In this document: piece after piece, positions 7,155-18,753 of the stretch
Numbering within the stretch: the first letter of the stretch is position 1
How the letters are laid out: each line of letters begins with the position of its first letter
From: Burkholderia lata
Lineage (GTDB): Bacteria; Pseudomonadota; Gammaproteobacteria; Burkholderiales; Burkholderiaceae
NCBI RefSeq assembly: GCF_902499335.1
Contig: NZ_CABVQK010000002.1
Span: 708,312 to 772,311, forward strand
DNA: 64,000 nt
Reading direction: 5' to 3'
The notes under the pieces: model-generated
Database searches by the model: none
What the model was told of the DNA's origin: nothing
What the model saw: the letters and a program-made list of their open reading frames with translations, nothing else
Program-made: the position numbers and the translations under genes

Positions 7155-8252
7155 TCAGGTCAGCGACGTATCGACGATGCGGCGCGGCGTTTCGATATAT
7201 TCCTTCGACTGCATCTCGACGATTCGCGACACCGTACGTGCAAACTCGTTGGCCATCGGGCCTTCGATGTACAACTGCTCCGCCGGCACCGCCGCGGACA
7301 TCAGCAGCTTGACCTTGTGGTCGTACAGCACGTCGATGAGCCACGTGAAGCGGCGCGCTTCGGACGCCATCCGCGGCGACATCTGCGGCACCTCGGACAG
7401 CACGATCGCGTGGAAGCGGCTTGCGAGCTCGAGATAGTCGTTCTGCGAGCGCGGGCCGCCGCACAGCGTCGCGAAGTCGAACCATACGACGCCGTCCGCC
7501 TTGCGCAGCGCCTTCAGCTCGCGCTTCTCGATATGCAGGAGCGGGCTTTCGTCGGGAACGGCAGCGAGCTTCTGGAACGCATGCCGCAATTCGCGATCGG
7601 CGTCCGCGCCGAGCGGCGTGTGATACATCTTCACCTGCGCGAGCGTGCGCTGGCGATAATCGACGCCCGCATCGACGTTGAGCACGTCGAGCCTGGACTT
7701 GATCAGCGCGATCGCCGGCAGCATGCGGTCACGATGCAGGCCGTCCGGATACAGGTCATCGGGATCGTAGTTGGACGTCATCACGAACTGCACGCCGTTG
7801 TTGAACAAGCGATCGAGCAGACGGTACAGGATCATCGCATCGGCAATGTCCGACACGTGGAACTCGTCGAAGCAGATCAGCCGGTAGCGCTTCGCGATGC
7901 GCCGTGCGAGTTCGTCGAGCGGATCGGCCTGCCCTTTCAATTCCTCGAGCTCGCGGTGCACCTCGCGCATGAATTCGTGGAAATGCAGGCGCGTCTTGCG
8001 CTGCACGGGCACGACCGCGTAGAAGCTGTCCATCAGGAAGCTCTTGCCGCGACCGACGCCGCCCCACATGTAGACGCCGCGCGGGAGGTCGGGATGATTG
8101 ATGAGCTTCTTGAATGCGTTCGAGCGGCGCGCCTTGTACTCGACCCACTCGTCGAAACATTCCTGCAGGCGGTCGACGGCGGCCCGCTGCGCGGGATCGG
8201 ACTGATAGCCGCGCGTGGTCAATTCGCGCGTGTAGTATTCGGTGACGTTCAT
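7155..8252 (-). CDS. zapE: Cell division protein ZapE (AFG1-like ATPase)
   Basis: A 365-residue AAA-type ATPase of the AFG1/ZapE family, which acts at the division septum on FtsZ under stress. The Walker A motif GGVGRGKS is at residues 64-71 and Walker B reads LICFDEFHV; an arginine-rich family signature 'PRGVYMWGGVGRGKSFLMD' is intact. The start at 8252 (MNVTEYY) fits family N-termini; an in-frame ATG 18 codons upstream adds an unrelated segment. It is the last gene behind odhA-odhB-lpdA and starts 98 bases after lpdA, with a GC-rich hairpin in the gap. Confidence 0.9.
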   Translation of the reverse strand: MNVTEYYTRELTTRGYQSDPAQRAAVDRLQECFDEWVEYKARRSNAFKKLINHPDLPRGVYMWGGVGRGKSFLMDSFYAVVPVQRKTRLHFHEFMREVHRELEELKGQADPLDELARRIAKRYRLICFDEFHVSDIADAMILYRLLDRLFNNGVQFVMTSNYDPDDLYPDGLHRDRMLPAIALIKSRLDVLNVDAGVDYRQRTLAQVKMYHTPLGADADRELRHAFQKLAAVPDESPLLHIEKRELKALRKADGVVWFDFATLCGGPRSQNDYLELASRFHAIVLSEVPQMSPRMASEARRFTWLIDVLYDHKVKLLMSAAVPAEQLYIEGPMANEFARTVSRIVEMQSKEYIETPRRIVDTSLT

Positions 8253-8315
8253 CGTGCAAACCGGAAAAAACGAAGGCGGACGGGAAACCCCGCCCGCCCT
8301 CGTCATGAGACGGCT

Positions 8316-8340
8316 GCGCCGGCCGATGGCCGGCCGGCGC
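8316..8340 (-). other. Intercistronic hairpin lpdA-zapE
   Basis: Perfect 9-bp arms GCGCCGGCC / GGCCGGCGC with a 7-base loop and no U tract, just after the lpdA stop codon. This suggests a 3'-end stabiliser or processing structure rather than a strong terminator. Confidence 0.6.
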
Positions 8341-8350
8341 TATACCGCGC

Positions 8351-9781
8351 TCAGCTGTTCAGCGAGCGCTTGTCGACGGCGAGCGCCGCTTCGCGCATCA
8401 CTTCCGACATCGACGGGTGCGGATGGCAGATGCGGGCGATGTCTTCCGACGCCGCCTTGAATTCCATCGCCACGACGGCTTCCGCGATCAGGTCCGACGC
8501 GTTGGCCGCGATCACGTGCACGCCGAGCAGTTCGTCGGTCTTCGCGTCCGCGATCATCTTCACGAAGCCGTCCGGTGCGTTCATGCCGAGCGCGCGGCCG
8601 TTGATCGAGAACGGGAACTTGCCCGACTTGATCTCGCGGCCTTCCGCCTTCAGCTGCTGCTCCGTCTTGCCGACCCATGCGATTTCCGGGTACGTGTAGA
8701 TCACCCACGGAATGCAGTTGTAGTCGATGTGCGGCTTCTGGCCGTCGATCACTTCCGCGACCAGCACGCCTTCGTCTTCCGCCTTGTGCGCGAGCATCGG
8801 GCCACGCACCACGTCGCCGATCGCGTACACGTTCGGCACCGCCGTACGGCAGTGGTCGTCCACGTCGATGAAGCCGCGTTCGTTCGCCTTCAGGCCGATT
8901 GCCTCGAGGCCGAGGTTGTCGGTGTTCGGCACGCGGCCGACCGACACGATCAGGCGGTCGGCGTCGAGCGTCTGCGCGTTGCCGTCCTTGTCCGTGTAGG
9001 CGATCGACACGCCGTTCGCGGTCGTCTTCACTTCGCCGATCTTCACGCCGAGATGGATGTCGAGGCCCTGCTTCTTGAACAGCTTGGCCGCTTCCTTCGC
9101 GAGTGCTTCGTCAGCTGCGCCGAGGAATGCCGGCAGCGCTTCGAGCACCGTCACTTCGGCACCCAGGCGACGCCACACCGAACCGAGTTCGAGGCCGATC
9201 ACGCCTGCGCCGATCACGGCGAGCTTCTTCGGCACTGCGTCGAACGTCAGCGCACCTTCGTTGTCCGACACGATCTTGTTGTCGACCGGAAGGCCCGGCA
9301 GGTGACGTGCCTTCGAGCCCGTCGCGATGATCACGTTCTTCGCGGTGACGACTTCGGTTTCACCCTCGCCGCTCACTTCGATCTGCACGCCGGCGTCGGT
9401 CTTGCCGGTGAACTTGCCGTGGCCCTTCAGCCAGGTGATCTTGTTCTTCTTGAACAGGAACTCGATCCCGCTCGTCATCTTCTCGACGATCGCGTCCTTG
9501 CGGCCGAGCATCTTCGCGACGTCGATCTTCACGCCGTCAACCGTGATGCCGTGGTCGGCCAGGTGGTGCGACGTGTTCTCGAACTCTTCCGACGACGCGA
9601 GCAGCGCCTTCGACGGGATGCAGCCGACGTTCAGGCAGGTGCCGCCGAGCTTCAGCGCGCCGGCCGGGTTCTTCCACTTTTCGATACAGGCAACGGTCTT
9701 GCCCAGCTGCGCGGCACGAATCGCGGCGATGTAGCCGCCGGGGCCGGCGCCGATCACGACGACGTCAAATTCCTTGGACAT
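8351..9781 (-). CDS. lpdA: Dihydrolipoamide dehydrogenase, E3 of 2-oxoglutarate dehydrogenase
   Basis: A 476-residue flavoprotein that reoxidises the dihydrolipoyl group of E2 with NAD+. The FAD-binding motif GAGPGG is at residues 11-16, the redox disulphide CLNVGC uses C49 and C54, the NAD-binding motif [11 protein letters not shown] is near residue 180, and the catalytic His-Glu region HPHPSMSE is near the C-terminus. Length and all active residues are normal. It lies downstream of odhA and odhB in the same direction, so it is the dedicated E3 of this complex. Confidence 0.96.
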   Translation of the reverse strand: MSKEFDVVVIGAGPGGYIAAIRAAQLGKTVACIEKWKNPAGALKLGGTCLNVGCIPSKALLASSEEFENTSHHLADHGITVDGVKIDVAKMLGRKDAIVEKMTSGIEFLFKKNKITWLKGHGKFTGKTDAGVQIEVSGEGETEVVTAKNVIIATGSKARHLPGLPVDNKIVSDNEGALTFDAVPKKLAVIGAGVIGLELGSVWRRLGAEVTVLEALPAFLGAADEALAKEAAKLFKKQGLDIHLGVKIGEVKTTANGVSIAYTDKDGNAQTLDADRLIVSVGRVPNTDNLGLEAIGLKANERGFIDVDDHCRTAVPNVYAIGDVVRGPMLAHKAEDEGVLVAEVIDGQKPHIDYNCIPWVIYTYPEIAWVGKTEQQLKAEGREIKSGKFPFSINGRALGMNAPDGFVKMIADAKTDELLGVHVIAANASDLIAEAVVAMEFKAASEDIARICHPHPSMSEVMREAALAVDKRSLNS

Positions 9782-9804
9782 GGCAATCCTTTCTTCTTGT
9801 GCGT

Positions 9805-9838
9805 CCGCACGGGCAGCGCGTGTCGCGCGCCCGTGCGG
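9805..9838 (-). other. Intercistronic hairpin odhB-lpdA
   Basis: Arms CCGCACGGGC / GCCCGTGCGG (10 bp) with a 14-base loop, no U tract, in the 83-base gap between odhB and lpdA. Confidence 0.6.
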
Positions 9839-9864
9839 AGCGGGTCAATGCGGTGAAACTCGGC

Positions 9865-11139
9865 TTACAGGTCGAGCAGCAGGCGTGCCGGATCTTCCAG
9901 CGCATCCTTCATCGCGACGAGCGACAGCACGGCTTCGCGGCCGTCGATGATGCGGTGGTCGTACGACAGCGCGAGGTAGTTGATCGGACGGATCACGATC
10001 TGGCCGTTTTCGACGACCGGACGCTCCTTCGTCGCGTGCACGCCGAGGATTGCCGACTGCGGCGGGTTGATGATCGGGGTCGACAGCATCGAGCCGAACA
10101 CGCCGCCGTTCGAGATCGAGAACGTACCGCCCGTCATTTCCTCGATCGACAGCTTGCCGTCCTTCGCCTTCTGGCCGAACTCGGCGATCTTCTTTTCGAT
10201 CTCGGCGAGGCTCAGCTGATCCGCGTTGCGCAGGATCGGCACGACGAGGCCGCGCGGCGAGCCGACGGCGATACCGATGTCGAAGTAGCCGTGGTAGACG
10301 ATGTCGTTACCGTCGATCGACGCGTTCACGAGCGGGAACTTCTTCAGCGCGTGCACGGCCGCCTTCACGAAGAACGACATGAAGCCGAGCTTCACGCCAT
10401 GTTCCTTCTCGAACTTGTCCTTGTACTTGTTGCGCAGTTCCATGACCGGGGCCATGTTCACTTCGTTGAACGTCGTCAGGATCGCGTTGGTCTGCTGCGA
10501 CTCGAGCAGGCGCTCGGCGATACGCGCACGCAGGCGCGACATCGGCACGCGCTGCTCCGGACGGTCGTTCAGCCAGGTCGTCGCCGACGCCGGCACCTTC
10601 ACGTCCGGCAGCGACGGCTTCGCAGCGGCCGTCTTGGCCGGTGCGGCAGCCGGAGCGGCCTTCGCTGCGCTACCTGCTGCCAGTGCGTCGCCCTTCGTGA
10701 CGCGGCCGTCGCGGCCCGAACCTGCGACGTCGCCCGCCGACAGGCCCTTCTCGGCCAGCAGCTTCGATGCGGCCGGCGATGCGGTCGTCGACGATGCGGC
10801 TGCGGCGACCGGCTGTGCTGCCGGTGCGGCTGCAGCAGGCGCTGCTGCCGGCTTGACTTCGGCGGCGCCTGCCGCGGCTTCGGCTGCACCTGCCTTCGCT
10901 TCGGTGTCGATCGTCGCGATCAGCTGGTCGGCAACAACGGTGTCACCGTCGTTCTGCAGCACTTGCGCGAGCACGCCTGCGGCCGGTGCCGGCACTTCGA
11001 GCACGACCTTGTCGGTCTCGAGTTCGATCAGGATTTCGTCTTGTGCGACTGCTTCGCCCGGCTTCTTCTTCCACTGCAGCATGGTGGCTTCCGAAACCGA
11101 CTCCGAAAGCTGGGGGACTTTGACTTCTACGATAGCCAT
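9865..11139 (-). CDS. odhB: Dihydrolipoyllysine-residue succinyltransferase, E2 of 2-oxoglutarate dehydrogenase
   Basis: A 424-residue E2 core enzyme that transfers succinyl groups from lipoate to CoA in the TCA cycle. Domains in order: a lipoyl domain (residues 1-77, lipoylated K44 in ETDKVVLEV), an Ala/Pro-rich linker, a peripheral-subunit binding domain (near residue 120, [13 protein letters not shown]...GRVTKGD), a second Ala-rich linker, and the catalytic domain ending with the [10 protein letters not shown] active-site motif. The start at 11139 ([13 protein letters not shown]) is the family start; the frame is open 36 codons further up without homology. Confidence 0.96.
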   Translation of the reverse strand: MAIVEVKVPQLSESVSEATMLQWKKKPGEAVAQDEILIELETDKVVLEVPAPAAGVLAQVLQNDGDTVVADQLIATIDTEAKAGAAEAAAGAAEVKPAAAPAAAAPAAQPVAAAASSTTASPAASKLLAEKGLSAGDVAGSGRDGRVTKGDALAAGSAAKAAPAAAPAKTAAAKPSLPDVKVPASATTWLNDRPEQRVPMSRLRARIAERLLESQQTNAILTTFNEVNMAPVMELRNKYKDKFEKEHGVKLGFMSFFVKAAVHALKKFPLVNASIDGNDIVYHGYFDIGIAVGSPRGLVVPILRNADQLSLAEIEKKIAEFGQKAKDGKLSIEEMTGGTFSISNGGVFGSMLSTPIINPPQSAILGVHATKERPVVENGQIVIRPINYLALSYDHRIIDGREAVLSLVAMKDALEDPARLLLDL

Positions 11140-11233
11140 GTGATTTTCCTGGATGCTTAATCTGGGTAATGACGAGGTTCGTGCGATTCCTTCGGCCAAT
11201 GCGGCGCGCAACGCGCCCGGCGGGCCAAAAGAG

Positions 11234-11260
11234 ACGGGAAAGCGCATGGCGCCTTCCCGT
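11234..11260 (-). other. Intercistronic hairpin odhA-odhB
   Basis: Arms ACGGGAA / TTCCCGT enclose a 13-base GC-rich loop in the 135-base gap between odhA and odhB. No U tract. Confidence 0.5.
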
Positions 11261-11274
11261 TTCGCTTCCGTCGG

Positions 11275-14139
11275 TTATTTCGCGATCGATGCGCTCTTCA
11301 GGCGGCCGAATGCACCTTCGATGAGGGCCTTCTGCTGCTCGTAGTGCTTCGCGTAGTAGCCAACCGCCGGCGAGGCCGAAGCCGGGCGGCCGCTGTATGC
11401 CAGCTTCTGCCCTTCCTTCATGCCTTCCTTCAGATGGTGCTCGACGTAGAACCAGGGGCCCTGGTTCTGCGGCTCGTCCTGCACCCAGACCACTTCAGTC
11501 GCGTTCTCGTACTTCTTCATTTCGGCTTCGAACTGCTTGTGCGCGAACGGGTACAGCTGCTCGATACGGATGATCGCGACATCGTTCGCCTTCGCTTCGC
11601 GGCGATGTGCAACGAGGTCGTAATACACGCGGCCCGAGCATGCCAGCACGCGCTTGACCTTCTTCGCGTCGATGCCGCCGTCGGTTTCGCCCAGCACCGG
11701 CTGGAACGAGCCCTTCGCCAGTTCCGACAGGTCCGACACTGCTTCCTTGTGGCGCAGCAGCGACTTCGGCGTCGCAACGATCAGCGGCTTGCGGAACAGG
11801 CGGATCATCTGGCGACGCAGCAGGTGGAAAATCTGCGCCGGCGTCGTCGGTTGAACGACCTGCATGTTGTGATCCGCACACAGTTGCAGGAAACGCTCGA
11901 TACGCGTCGACGAGTGTTCCGGACCCTGGCCTTCGTAGCCGTGCGGCAGCAGCATCGTGAGACCCGACACGCGGCCCCACTTCACTTCGCCCGACGAGAT
12001 GAACTGGTCGATCACGACCTGCGCGCCGTTGACGAAGTCGCCGAACTGCGCTTCCCACAGCACGAGCGTGTTCGGCTCGGCGGTCGAGTAACCGTATTCG
12101 AAGCCCAGCACAGCTTCTTCCGACAGCACCGAGTCGATCACCGTGAACTTCGCCTGGCCTTCAGCGATGTTCTGCAGCGGCACGTACGTGCCGTCGTTCC
12201 AGCGCTCGCGGTTCTGGTCGTGCAGCACCGCGTGACGGTGCGTGAACGTGCCGCGGCCCGAGTCCTGGCCGGTCAGGCGCACCGAGTAGCCCGATGCGAC
12301 GAGCGACGCGAACGCGAGGTGCTCGCCCATGCCCCAGTCGAGCGGCTGGTCGCCACGCGCCATGTTGCGGCGGTCGTTGATCACGCGCTCGACGAGCGGG
12401 TGGACCTTGAAGTTTTCCGGGACCGTCGTGATGCGTTCGCCGAGGCGCTTCAGTTCTGCGAGCGGCACGGCCGTGTCGGCTGCATCCGTCCACTTGCGGT
12501 TCAGGAACGGAACCCAGTCGACCGCGTACTTGCTCTTGTAGTTCGACAGGACCGGGTCGACCGTGTGGTGACCGTCGTCCATTGCCTTGCGGTACGCCTT
12601 CACGAAGTTGTCGGCGTCTTCCGCGCTGATCACGCCCTGCTGCACGAGCTTCTCGGCGTACAGCGCACGGGTGCCCGGGTGCTGTGCGATCTTCTTGTAC
12701 ATCAGCGGCTGCGTGACGGCCGGCGTGTCCTGCTCGTTGTGGCCCAGCTTGCGGAAGCAGACGATGTCGATCACGACATCCTTGTGGAACTGCATCCGGT
12801 AGTCGATCGCGATCTGGATCGCGAGCACGACGGCTTCCGGATCGTCGCCGTTCACGTGCAGCACCGGCGCCTCGATCATCTTGACGACGTCGGTACAGTA
12901 CAGCGTCGAGCGCGCATCGCGCGGGTCGGACGTCGTGAAGCCGATCTGGTTGTTGATGACGATGTGCAGCGTGCCGTGCGTGCCGTAGCCGCGCGTCTGC
13001 GCGAGGTTCAGCGTTTCCATCACGACGCCCTGGCCAGCGAAGGCCGCGTCACCGTGGATCTGCACCGGCAGCACCTGCAGGCCGTCTTCGTCGCCGCGAC
13101 GGTCCATACGCGCCTTCGCGGAACCTTCGACCACCGGGTTCACGATTTCGAGGTGCGACGGGTTGAATGCGAGCGACAGGTGGACCGGGCCGCCTTCCGT
13201 CGACACGTCCGACGAGAAGCCCTTGTGGTACTTCACGTCACCGGCCGGAAGGTCGTCGACGTGCTTGCCTTCGAATTCGGCAAACAGGTCGGCCGGCATC
13301 TTGCCCAGCGTGTTGACCAGCACGTTCAGACGGCCGCGGTGGGCCATGCCGATGATGATTTCCTGCACGCCGCGCTTGCCCGAGTGCTGGACGACTTCGT
13401 CCATCGCCGCGATGAAGCTTTCGCCGCCTTCGAGCGAGAAGCGCTTCTGGCCGACGTACTTGGTATGCAGGTAGCGCTCGAGGCCTTCAGCGGCCGTCAG
13501 GCGATTCAGGATGTGCTTCTTCTCGTCTGCCGAGAAGTTCGGCGTCGCGCGGGTCGACTCCAGGCGCTCTTGCCACCAGCGCTTCTGTTCCGGGTCGCTG
13601 ATGTACATGTATTCGGCGCCGATCGTGCCGCAGTACGTGTCGCGCAGGCCCTTGACGATGTCACGCAGCGAAGCCTGGTCGAAACCGAAGTACAGGTTGC
13701 TTGCGCTGTACGTCTGGTCGAGGTCGCCTTCGGAGAAATCGTAGAACGCGGGTTCGAGCTCGGGAATGGCGGGACGTTCGCGACGCTTCAGCGGATCCAG
13801 ATTGGCCCATTGCGAGCCGAGGAAGCGATAAGCGCTGATGAGCGACTGGACGTGCACCTGCTTGCGTGCCGCAGCCAGATTGGTCGTGCTTTCGCGCGGG
13901 ATGAAGGCATTGGCCTTCGCGCGCTCGGCGAACGATTCGACGATCGGAAAATGGGCGACGTCATTGGCATTCGACCCGTCCGTTGCAGGCACATTCTGCA
14001 GCGCGTCGAAATACTCTCGCCAGTTCTCCGGCACCGATGCCGGATTGTTGAGGTATGCATCGTACAGTTCTTCAACGTACGAAGCATTGCCGCCGAACAG
14101 ATAGGAGTTCAGCTGAAACTGCTTCATTACATCTGACAT
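11275..14139 (-). CDS. odhA: 2-oxoglutarate dehydrogenase E1 component
   Basis: A 954-residue thiamine-diphosphate enzyme that decarboxylates 2-oxoglutarate and passes the succinyl group to E2. The N-terminus (QLNSYLFGGNASYVEELYDAYL) is the E2-binding segment seen in OdhA/SucA. The GMAHRGRLNVL block, the IHGDAAFAGQG block with the diphosphate-binding Asp-Ala-Ala, and the HGYEGQGPEHSS block are intact. It is the first gene of odhA-odhB-lpdA-zapE, with a 320-base gap upstream that should hold the operon promoter. Confidence 0.96.
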   Translation of the reverse strand: MSDVMKQFQLNSYLFGGNASYVEELYDAYLNNPASVPENWREYFDALQNVPATDGSNANDVAHFPIVESFAERAKANAFIPRESTTNLAAARKQVHVQSLISAYRFLGSQWANLDPLKRRERPAIPELEPAFYDFSEGDLDQTYSASNLYFGFDQASLRDIVKGLRDTYCGTIGAEYMYISDPEQKRWWQERLESTRATPNFSADEKKHILNRLTAAEGLERYLHTKYVGQKRFSLEGGESFIAAMDEVVQHSGKRGVQEIIIGMAHRGRLNVLVNTLGKMPADLFAEFEGKHVDDLPAGDVKYHKGFSSDVSTEGGPVHLSLAFNPSHLEIVNPVVEGSAKARMDRRGDEDGLQVLPVQIHGDAAFAGQGVVMETLNLAQTRGYGTHGTLHIVINNQIGFTTSDPRDARSTLYCTDVVKMIEAPVLHVNGDDPEAVVLAIQIAIDYRMQFHKDVVIDIVCFRKLGHNEQDTPAVTQPLMYKKIAQHPGTRALYAEKLVQQGVISAEDADNFVKAYRKAMDDGHHTVDPVLSNYKSKYAVDWVPFLNRKWTDAADTAVPLAELKRLGERITTVPENFKVHPLVERVINDRRNMARGDQPLDWGMGEHLAFASLVASGYSVRLTGQDSGRGTFTHRHAVLHDQNRERWNDGTYVPLQNIAEGQAKFTVIDSVLSEEAVLGFEYGYSTAEPNTLVLWEAQFGDFVNGAQVVIDQFISSGEVKWGRVSGLTMLLPHGYEGQGPEHSSTRIERFLQLCADHNMQVVQPTTPAQIFHLLRRQMIRLFRKPLIVATPKSLLRHKEAVSDLSELAKGSFQPVLGETDGGIDAKKVKRVLACSGRVYYDLVAHRREAKANDVAIIRIEQLYPFAHKQFEAEMKKYENATEVVWVQDEPQNQGPWFYVEHHLKEGMKEGQKLAYSGRPASASPAVGYYAKHYEQQKALIEGAFGRLKSASIAK

Positions 14140-14459
14140 TTTACGCTCACCTTTCTTCGAGCTTCTCGAGAAATAGCGGGTTACTCAACCTTCCGCGACA
14201 CGGCCTGACCGTTTAGCGGATTGCGAATCAAGTCTTGCTTGGAAGGACCTAAAACTTGCGTGCGCGCAGCATATCACAGAACCGATACCGAAGTTCACGG
14301 TGAAATGTGCCTGAAAGCACCGCGTGACGGGGTTTTGCCGGATTGCCACGACCCGCAGAAACAGTGTTTTGCAGGCACCCTGATTACACTCCGCGCGGAT
14401 GCGAAAAAGGCCGCCCGCAGGCAGCCTTTTTTGTCATGCATGAACCCCGGTCGAAACGC
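14140..14459. other. Gap upstream of odhA, downstream of typA
   Basis: About 320 bases without a gene. It must hold the odhA promoter (minus strand) near 14160-14330, though I could not assign -35 and -10 boxes with confidence, and it holds the typA terminator at 14404-14432. Confidence 0.5.
14404..14432 (-). terminator. Terminator after typA
   Basis: AAAAAGGC pairs with GCCTTTTT and an inner GCC/GGC extends the stem; the run of A on the plus strand gives a U tract on the minus transcript. Confidence 0.7.
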
Positions 14460-16286
<1,827 letters not shown>

Positions 16287-16562
16287 AGAAACCTGGAAAT
16301 CGTTTGAACGCGCAAACGCGCCCGCTCGTTTTTCACGGGCGCGCGCACATTGCAGCTTGGAAAGCCACAAATTATAGCACGTGAGAATGTCGAGAGCTGA
16401 CGGACGCGGCGCAACTTGACCAGCCGGCCGGCACGCCCTCCCCTCGAACGCGCTGATCAGGCGAAGCGCACGGCGCCCCCACGTCGCCCGTCAGCTCAAA
16501 AACCTTATCGCCACCAGGGATTTTCGAGGCGCGAAGCGCGCCCTTTGCCGTTCGATTAACAT

Positions 16563-16591
16563 TTGCCGCGGCAAGCAATTGTGCCTATACT
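16563..16591 (+). promoter_or_regulatory. marR promoter with a 12-bp palindrome over the -35 box
   Basis: TTGCCG (-35, 16563-16568), a 17-base spacer and TATACT (-10, 16586-16591). A perfect palindrome TTGCCGCGGCAA occupies 16563-16574, covering the -35 element. This suits autorepression by the MarR protein encoded 35 bases further on; the binding is inferred. Confidence 0.6.
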
Positions 16592-16625
16592 GCTGCCTAG
16601 TCAACTATTGCAGCTTCAGGGTTTT

Positions 16626-17117
16626 ATGTCGGATTCCTCTACCCAACCACCCGTTTCGCCGCTGTCTTCGTATCAGATGAACGACAGCGTCGGTTATCTG
16701 ATGTCGCGCGTGAAGTCGGTGATGACCAACCTCGTCACGCAACGCACGCAGGAAGAGCTTGGCATCACGGGCACGCAGGCGAGCATGCTGTTCATGATCG
16801 CAGTCGGCAAGTGCTCGACGGCCGCCGAGCTTGCGCGCGAGTACGGGATCGACGCAAGCGCGGTCACGCGCCTGCTCGACCGGGTCGAGAAACGAGGCCT
16901 GCTGTCCCGCGTCCGCAGCATCGAGGATCGGCGTGTCGTGCGCCTCGAGCTGACCGACGAAGGCCGTGCGCTCGCCGAACGGCTGCCGCCGATTTTCCGC
17001 AGCGTGCTCGACCAGGTGCTGGACGGGTTTACGCCGGAAGAAGTCGGGTTCCTGAAGAGCATGCTCCGCCGCATTCTCAGCAACTACTGCGAGACCGCCG
17101 GCGGCAGCATCACGTAA
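16626..17117 (+). CDS. MarR-family regulator of the adjacent efflux operon
   Basis: A 163-residue winged-helix repressor. The wing and recognition region (TAAELAREYGIDASAVTRLLDRVEKRGLLSRVRSIEDRRVVRLELTDEG, about residues 62-113 with the DRR wing motif) is typical of MarR/EmrR. The start at 16626 begins MSDSSTQ and follows a weak CAGGG site. It precedes the NodT-EmrA-EmrB genes with the same orientation, an arrangement like E. coli emrRAB, so it most likely represses the pump until a phenolic or lipophilic ligand binds. Confidence 0.9.
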   Translation: MSDSSTQPPVSPLSSYQMNDSVGYLMSRVKSVMTNLVTQRTQEELGITGTQASMLFMIAVGKCSTAAELAREYGIDASAVTRLLDRVEKRGLLSRVRSIEDRRVVRLELTDEGRALAERLPPIFRSVLDQVLDGFTPEEVGFLKSMLRRILSNYCETAGGSIT

Positions 17118-17204
17118 TAGTTGCCATAACAATTACTTTTGACAGATTAATGTAAGGAAATCCTTGCAGTGTCCATCATTCATTCCGAGTCAGGGATCAG
17201 CGCG

Positions 17205-18701
17205 ATGAAATCCTCCCCGTTGTCCGTGCGCGCCGGGTCGTGCCGCGCCGCCGTTGCCGCCGCGGTCGCCGCACTGGCGCTGGCGGGCTGCGCCAATTAC
17301 ATCGGCATCAAGAGCGACAAGCAGATCGCCCCCGCGTCGCAATTCGAATCCGCCCAGAGCCTGCCGGCCCAGGGCGGCCAATGGCCGGCGCTCGACTGGG
17401 CCAGCCAGTTCGGCGATCCGCAGCTGCCGAAGCTGATCGACGAAGCCCTGCAGGGCAGTCCGTCGATCGCGCAGGCGCAGGCGCGTATCGCAAAGGCATC
17501 GTCGTACATCGAATCGTCGCGTTCGAACCTGATGCCGAAGGCGGAAGCCAGCTATTCGTGGACACGCGAGCTGTATTCGGCGAATGCGCTGTTCCCGCCC
17601 CCGTACGGCGGCCAGTGGTACAGCGAGAACAACGCGCTCGCGAGCGCGTCGTGGGAACTCGACCTGTGGGGCAAGAACCGCGAACGCCTGCACACCGCCG
17701 TGTCGCAGGAAAAGGCGGCCGAAGCCGACATGCAGCAGGCGCGCATCACGCTCGCGTCGTCGGTCGCACGCACCTACAACTCGCTCGCGCAACTCTATGC
17801 GCTGCGCGATATCGCCCAACGCGAGATCACCAACCGCGAGACGGTCGGCAAGATCACCGACGGCCGCGTGTCGGCCGGCCTCGACACCAACGTCGAACGC
17901 CAGACGGCCCGCGGCAACATCGCGACGACCCAGGCTTCGCTGTCGGATCTCGATGGCCAGATCACGACGGTGCGCTACCAGCTCGCGGCACTGCTCGGCA
18001 AGGGCCCGGATCGCGGGCTGCAGATCGCGGCACCCGTGCTGAACCCGAGCGGCGAAGTCGCGCTGCCCGGCAACCTGCCGGCCGATCTCGTCTCGCGCCG
18101 CCCCGACATCGTCGCCGCGCGCTGGCAGGTCGAAGCCGCGATGCACGACGTGAAGGAAGCGAAGGCCGAGTTCTATCCCGACGTGAACCTCGCGGCCGGC
18201 TTCGGCTTCGATGCGTTCGGCTGGGGCAAATTCCTGAACTTCGCGAGCCGCCAGGCGCAGTTCGGCCCGGCGATCCACCTGCCGATCTTCGACGCCGGCG
18301 CGCTACGCGCGCAGCTCAAGGGCCGCTACGCGGACTTCGACCTGTCGGTGGCGAACTACAACCAGACGCTGATCAGCGCGCTGAACGACGTCGCGACGCA
18401 GGTCGCGTCGATCCGCGCGGTCGATCGCCAGATGGGCGATGCGCAACGCGCACTCGACGCATCGACGCGCGCCTATGACCTCGCGGTCATCCGCTACAAG
18501 GCCGGCCTGTCGCCGCAGTTGCAGGTGCTGACCGCGGACAGCAACCGCCTCGCATCGGAGCAGACGGTGACCAACCTGAAGATGCGCCGCCGCGACATGC
18601 AGCTCGCGCTGATCAAGGCGCTGGGTGGCGGGTTCGACGCGACCGGCACGCCGCTCGCCGCACCCGATGCCGACAAGCCGACAAAACAGGCCGCCAACTG
18701 A
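17205..18701 (+). CDS. NodT-family outer-membrane efflux lipoprotein
   Basis: A 498-residue TolC-like channel that forms the outer-membrane exit of a tripartite pump. The signal peptide ends in the lipobox LAGC (Cys29). Two OEP repeats follow, each with long coiled-coil helices (QAQARIAKASSYIESSRSNLMPKAEASYSW and the matching DVKEAKAEFYPDVNLAAGFGF). The ATG at 17205 was chosen because it gives a normal signal peptide; a GTG at 17169 in the same frame would add 12 residues. It is followed by its membrane-fusion and transporter partners. Confidence 0.93.
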   Translation: MKSSPLSVRAGSCRAAVAAAVAALALAGCANYIGIKSDKQIAPASQFESAQSLPAQGGQWPALDWASQFGDPQLPKLIDEALQGSPSIAQAQARIAKASSYIESSRSNLMPKAEASYSWTRELYSANALFPPPYGGQWYSENNALASASWELDLWGKNRERLHTAVSQEKAAEADMQQARITLASSVARTYNSLAQLYALRDIAQREITNRETVGKITDGRVSAGLDTNVERQTARGNIATTQASLSDLDGQITTVRYQLAALLGKGPDRGLQIAAPVLNPSGEVALPGNLPADLVSRRPDIVAARWQVEAAMHDVKEAKAEFYPDVNLAAGFGFDAFGWGKFLNFASRQAQFGPAIHLPIFDAGALRAQLKGRYADFDLSVANYNQTLISALNDVATQVASIRAVDRQMGDAQRALDASTRAYDLAVIRYKAGLSPQLQVLTADSNRLASEQTVTNLKMRRRDMQLALIKALGGGFDATGTPLAAPDADKPTKQAAN

Positions 18702-18753
18702 CCCGGCGCCACCACTACGCAGACACTCGAAATAACGGACGGAGAAAATCGCC

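Noticed and set aside
11344..14136. A plus-strand open frame of 930 codons opposite odhA
   Set aside because: The minus strand encodes complete OdhA. The opposite frame is Arg/His/Val-rich and non-protein-like.
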